Shown here in pieces: positions 41,588-43,477 of a stretch of 43,477 bases of DNA; the first letter of the stretch is position 1; each line of letters opens with the position of its first letter. A program made the position numbers and the translations under genes. Source of the DNA: an uncultured Eubacteriales bacterium (GTDB lineage: Bacteria; Bacillota; Clostridia; Lachnospirales; Bianqueaceae); assembly GCA_902493345.1 (NCBI GenBank), contig CABUPM010000007.1, forward strand, positions 1-43,477. Direction: 5' to 3'. The notes beneath the pieces are model-generated. The model was not told where the DNA came from. It searched no databases and saw only the letters and a program-made list of their open reading frames with translations.

Positions 41588-42016
41588 GTGGATATAGTGG
41601 ATAAACTTTTGGAAACCTCGTGCTACATAATAGATTTACTCCCTAAGCAAGTATCCATGAATTGTGGCGGACAGTTTTTTGAGGTAGAAACTTATCTGCT
41701 CAACCACTATGATTGCTGTGGATTAAGGGATAGATTTGTTGGCGTTATTTTGAAGGCAATGTGTTATTATCCGGTATCTGTTGAATGGGGCAAATGGATT
41801 GAACAGCCTACCCCCGAACAGGTAACAAAAATCATTGATACGATACTGGAAAACCATTCTGGTGATGTAAATATATTATTTACAAGTAAAGATGTACTTC
41901 TACGGTTTGGATGGGATTGTTTAAATATAAGCATTTATAATCCAGATGAAGAAATGTGTATGTTGTTTGAGAAAATTGCGATTTCCGAAGGATTGTTTTG
42001 GCGAAAATCAGAGTGA
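41588..42016 (+). CDS. hypothetical protein, family not recognised
   Basis: A 142-residue protein with no signal peptide or membrane segment. It contains four clustered Cys in the first 45 residues (SCYII, MNCGG, DCCGL), a WGKWIE segment and an acidic C-terminal half. I recognise no family. A GTG start at 41588 follows AAAGGAG by 9 nt. Its DNA is visibly AT-richer than the genes before ssrA, and the gene stands alone between ssrA and the esterase, suggesting recent acquisition. Confidence 0.6.
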   Translation: MDIVDKLLETSCYIIDLLPKQVSMNCGGQFFEVETYLLNHYDCCGLRDRFVGVILKAMCYYPVSVEWGKWIEQPTPEQVTKIIDTILENHSGDVNILFTSKDVLLRFGWDCLNISIYNPDEEMCMLFEKIAISEGLFWRKSE

Positions 42017-42094
42017 TAAATTGGGGCTTTAGTGGAGATTAAAATTGGAAAGAATGTATAGTATAACTACTAAATTATAAGATTATACTGATTT

Positions 42095-42745
42095 ATGGAT
42101 GATAAAGAAATGGACATATATGAATATGGAAGCAGTCTGGCGTCTATTGTGCTGATTCAGATGGTGGGAGAACATGATCTTCCGGGAGTCGAACGGGAAA
42201 TTACAGAAATCCGAAGATTAACAGATATGGATTTCCGGTTCATAGCAGTGAAAGTGAATAACTGGAATCAGGATTTGTCTCCATGGAACGCTGCGGCAGT
42301 ATTTGGGAAAGAGGAATTTGGAAATGGCGCAAAAGACACCCTGGAAGTGCTCATGAAGTTGTGTACGGATACCAATAAATGCTACTATATTGGTGGATAC
42401 TCTATGGCAGGGTTATTCGCTCTGTGGACGGCATGCCAGACCAATCGGTTCGCTGGCATTGCGGCAGCATCTCCGTCCATCTGGTTCCCTAGATTTTTGA
42501 AATATCTGAAACAGCAGAAGATACAAAGTAACTGCATCTATCTGAGTCTTGGGGATAAAGAAGAAAAGACCAGAAATTCTGTTATGGCGCAGGTTGGAGA
42601 TTGCATACGGCAGGCATATGCATGGTTGAATGAAGAAGGAATACGCTGTACACTGGAATGGAATCCGGGAGGGCATTTTAAAGAGCCGGACTTACGAACG
42701 GCGAGAGCCTTTGCCTGGGTAATGAGAAATAACATTGATGGATGA
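42095..42745 (+). CDS. alpha/beta-hydrolase esterase-like protein
   Basis: A 216-residue cytosolic hydrolase. The nucleophile elbow is GGYSMAGLFAL (Ser about 110), followed by AAASPSIWFPRFLKYL, LSLGDKEEKTRN with the likely acid, and GGHF with the catalytic His near 193. The order resembles small carbohydrate or siderophore esterases (esterase D-like). The substrate is unknown. The ribosome site before 42095 is weak, and a second in-frame ATG at 42110 is possible. The stop overlaps the first codon of the following decayed gene (ATGA). Confidence 0.75.
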   Translation: MDDKEMDIYEYGSSLASIVLIQMVGEHDLPGVEREITEIRRLTDMDFRFIAVKVNNWNQDLSPWNAAAVFGKEEFGNGAKDTLEVLMKLCTDTNKCYYIGGYSMAGLFALWTACQTNRFAGIAAASPSIWFPRFLKYLKQQKIQSNCIYLSLGDKEEKTRNSVMAQVGDCIRQAYAWLNEEGIRCTLEWNPGGHFKEPDLRTARAFAWVMRNNIDG

Positions 42746-43051
42746 GGGAGGAGATAGCTGTAAAATCCGATCTTCTGTTTGTGGATTCGGCAAGAGATTA
42801 TGGATTTGGAAAAGGACCAAAACTAATCGGCATGTGCTGTCCTGATGAAGTCAAAATATCATCAAAATACACGTGAATCGGTGGAACCTTACTTGGAAGG
42901 GAAAATTGAAAGTATCGGTGTTTCAAACTTTAATCTGCAAGAATGCAAACTTGCCAAGTCTATTTTGAATAAAGCGGAGATCCCCTTATTTGGAGTCCAG
43001 GATCATTATGGTCTCATTGACCGCGAATGGGCAAAGAATGGATTACTTTGA
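42742..43051 (+). pseudogene. aldo/keto reductase remnant, frameshifted with internal deletion
   Basis: Two frames carry pieces of one family. From the ATG at 42742, a 44-codon frame reads LLFVDSARDYGFGKGPKLIG and KISSKYT before a stop at 42874; this matches the N-terminal AKR region (active-site Asp, Tyr and Lys). From 42845 in another frame comes GKIESIGVSNFNLQECKLAK and FGVQDHYGLIDREW, the later AKR motif. The middle of the barrel, including the catalytic His region, is missing. The initiating ATG overlaps the esterase stop, suggesting a former two-gene operon. The rest of the AKR C-terminus is not found. Confidence 0.72.
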
Positions 43052-43477
43052 AATATATCTGCCTGATGCAAGAAAGGTTGCTCCGGAAAAATGGAAAACG
43101 GTTATTAGACATCCTATAAAAAGGATCTAGATTGCCATGATAGGAGTATTGTTGCAGCTGTTTTTATAATTCTAAGAAAGTTTTAAGACCAACACCCTAA
43201 AAAACGTACTTAAATGTTGTTTTTCTGTGTCTGTCCCGGAATCTCACCACAGCGTCGCTCCGCTCGCTCCCATCGGGGAGGTCGTGGCAGAATCATATCC
43301 CATTCGGACGGTCATTCAATTGTCAGGTCGGCTCTTTGCCCTCATGCTAATCAATTGGGAATTTATTATCGATTTGAACGAAGTAAATTTTGTAAACTTT
43401 CCGCAAACGACAAAAAGAGCCGGTACACAGCACATCAAATCAGCGGGAGAAAATCTCTCGCCATATCTTTGATGAAA
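43052..43477. other. AT-rich distal segment without a convincing gene
   Basis: A 30-residue open stretch (DYFEIYLPDARKVAPEKW type) follows the AKR remnant and then stops. An open frame from GTG 43227 to 43472 (81 codons) has no family resemblance, no good ribosome site and a low-complexity CG-rich start (CGTCGCTCCGCTCGCTCCC). A short inverted repeat CTCCC-ATC-GGGAG lies there. It could be debris or an edge of a mobile element; I cannot assign it. Confidence 0.3.

Noticed and set aside
41440..43477. Direct repeat of the ssrA 3' end marking an integrated element
   Set aside because: No second copy of the GGTTCGATTCCC...CATCTCC segment is visible downstream within the window. It could lie beyond the window.
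1..43477. CRISPR arrays, tRNA or rRNA genes, intact insertion sequences
   Set aside because: No regularly spaced repeats, no cloverleaf apart from the tmRNA ends, no rRNA core sequence and no transposase motif were seen.

Overview
The window looks like a chromosomal segment of a moderately GC-rich, Gram-positive anaerobe of the Clostridia, most likely Lachnospiraceae or a close relative. The evidence is the dnaE-pfkA adjacency, strong AGGAGG ribosome binding sites, sigma-A promoters with 17-bp spacers, a zinc-type ribosomal protein S18, an Flp1-type Tad pilus locus with no outer-membrane secretin, and SipW/TasA-type and sortase surface systems. The species cannot be named from the sequence alone.

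Layout. (1) 1-13262 is housekeeping: the 3' part of dnaE, pfkA, a YfhO-family membrane protein, aroB, the rpsF-ssb-rpsR operon with two tandem promoters, a Trk/Ktr potassium uptake pair, a SpoU-type RNA methyltransferase and an lgt-family gene, closed by a strong terminator. (2) 13394-22669 is a self-contained surface-fibre locus. It has a promoter with palindromic operator candidates, a structured leader ending in a terminator-like hairpin, a TetR regulator, an ER-type (SipW-like) signal peptidase, three TasA/camelysin-like SipW substrates, a small Cys-rich secreted protein, a 1018-residue VWA protein, a fourth SipW-type substrate, a CnaB-repeat protein with an LIQTG sorting signal, and its own sortase. 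A bidirectional terminator closes it. This is the most interesting region: it joins SipW-dependent fibre subunits to a sortase-anchored adhesin in one transcription unit. (3) 22686-26096, on the minus strand, is a GH4 alpha-galactosidase / sugar isomerase / Gfo-Idh dehydrogenase operon. (4) 26136-27709 holds a secreted CHAP hydrolase with three peptidoglycan-binding domains, with a WalR-like box upstream. (5) 27793-37137 is a Tad pilus operon: tadZ, cpaF, tadB, tadC, an Flp1-like pilin, a TadE-like protein, a DUF5702/TadG-like protein, a TadE protein fused to two HxxxC...CxxC modules, a short prepilin peptidase and a DUF6382-like protein. Another hairpin-bearing leader precedes it. (6) 37139-40994 carries a methyltransferase, hslO and a D-cysteine desulfhydrase-like gene on plus, and a nitroreductase and a TIGR01440 protein on minus. 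(7) 41028-41508 is ssrA (tmRNA) with a perfect consensus promoter and a strong terminator. (8) After ssrA the sequence becomes AT-richer and holds an orphan hypothetical gene, an alpha/beta-hydrolase esterase and a decayed aldo/keto reductase, consistent with acquired DNA next to a common integration site.

Family calls rest on motifs read by eye. No database search or structure prediction was run. Gene starts were set from ribosome binding sites and often lie downstream of the longest open frame.
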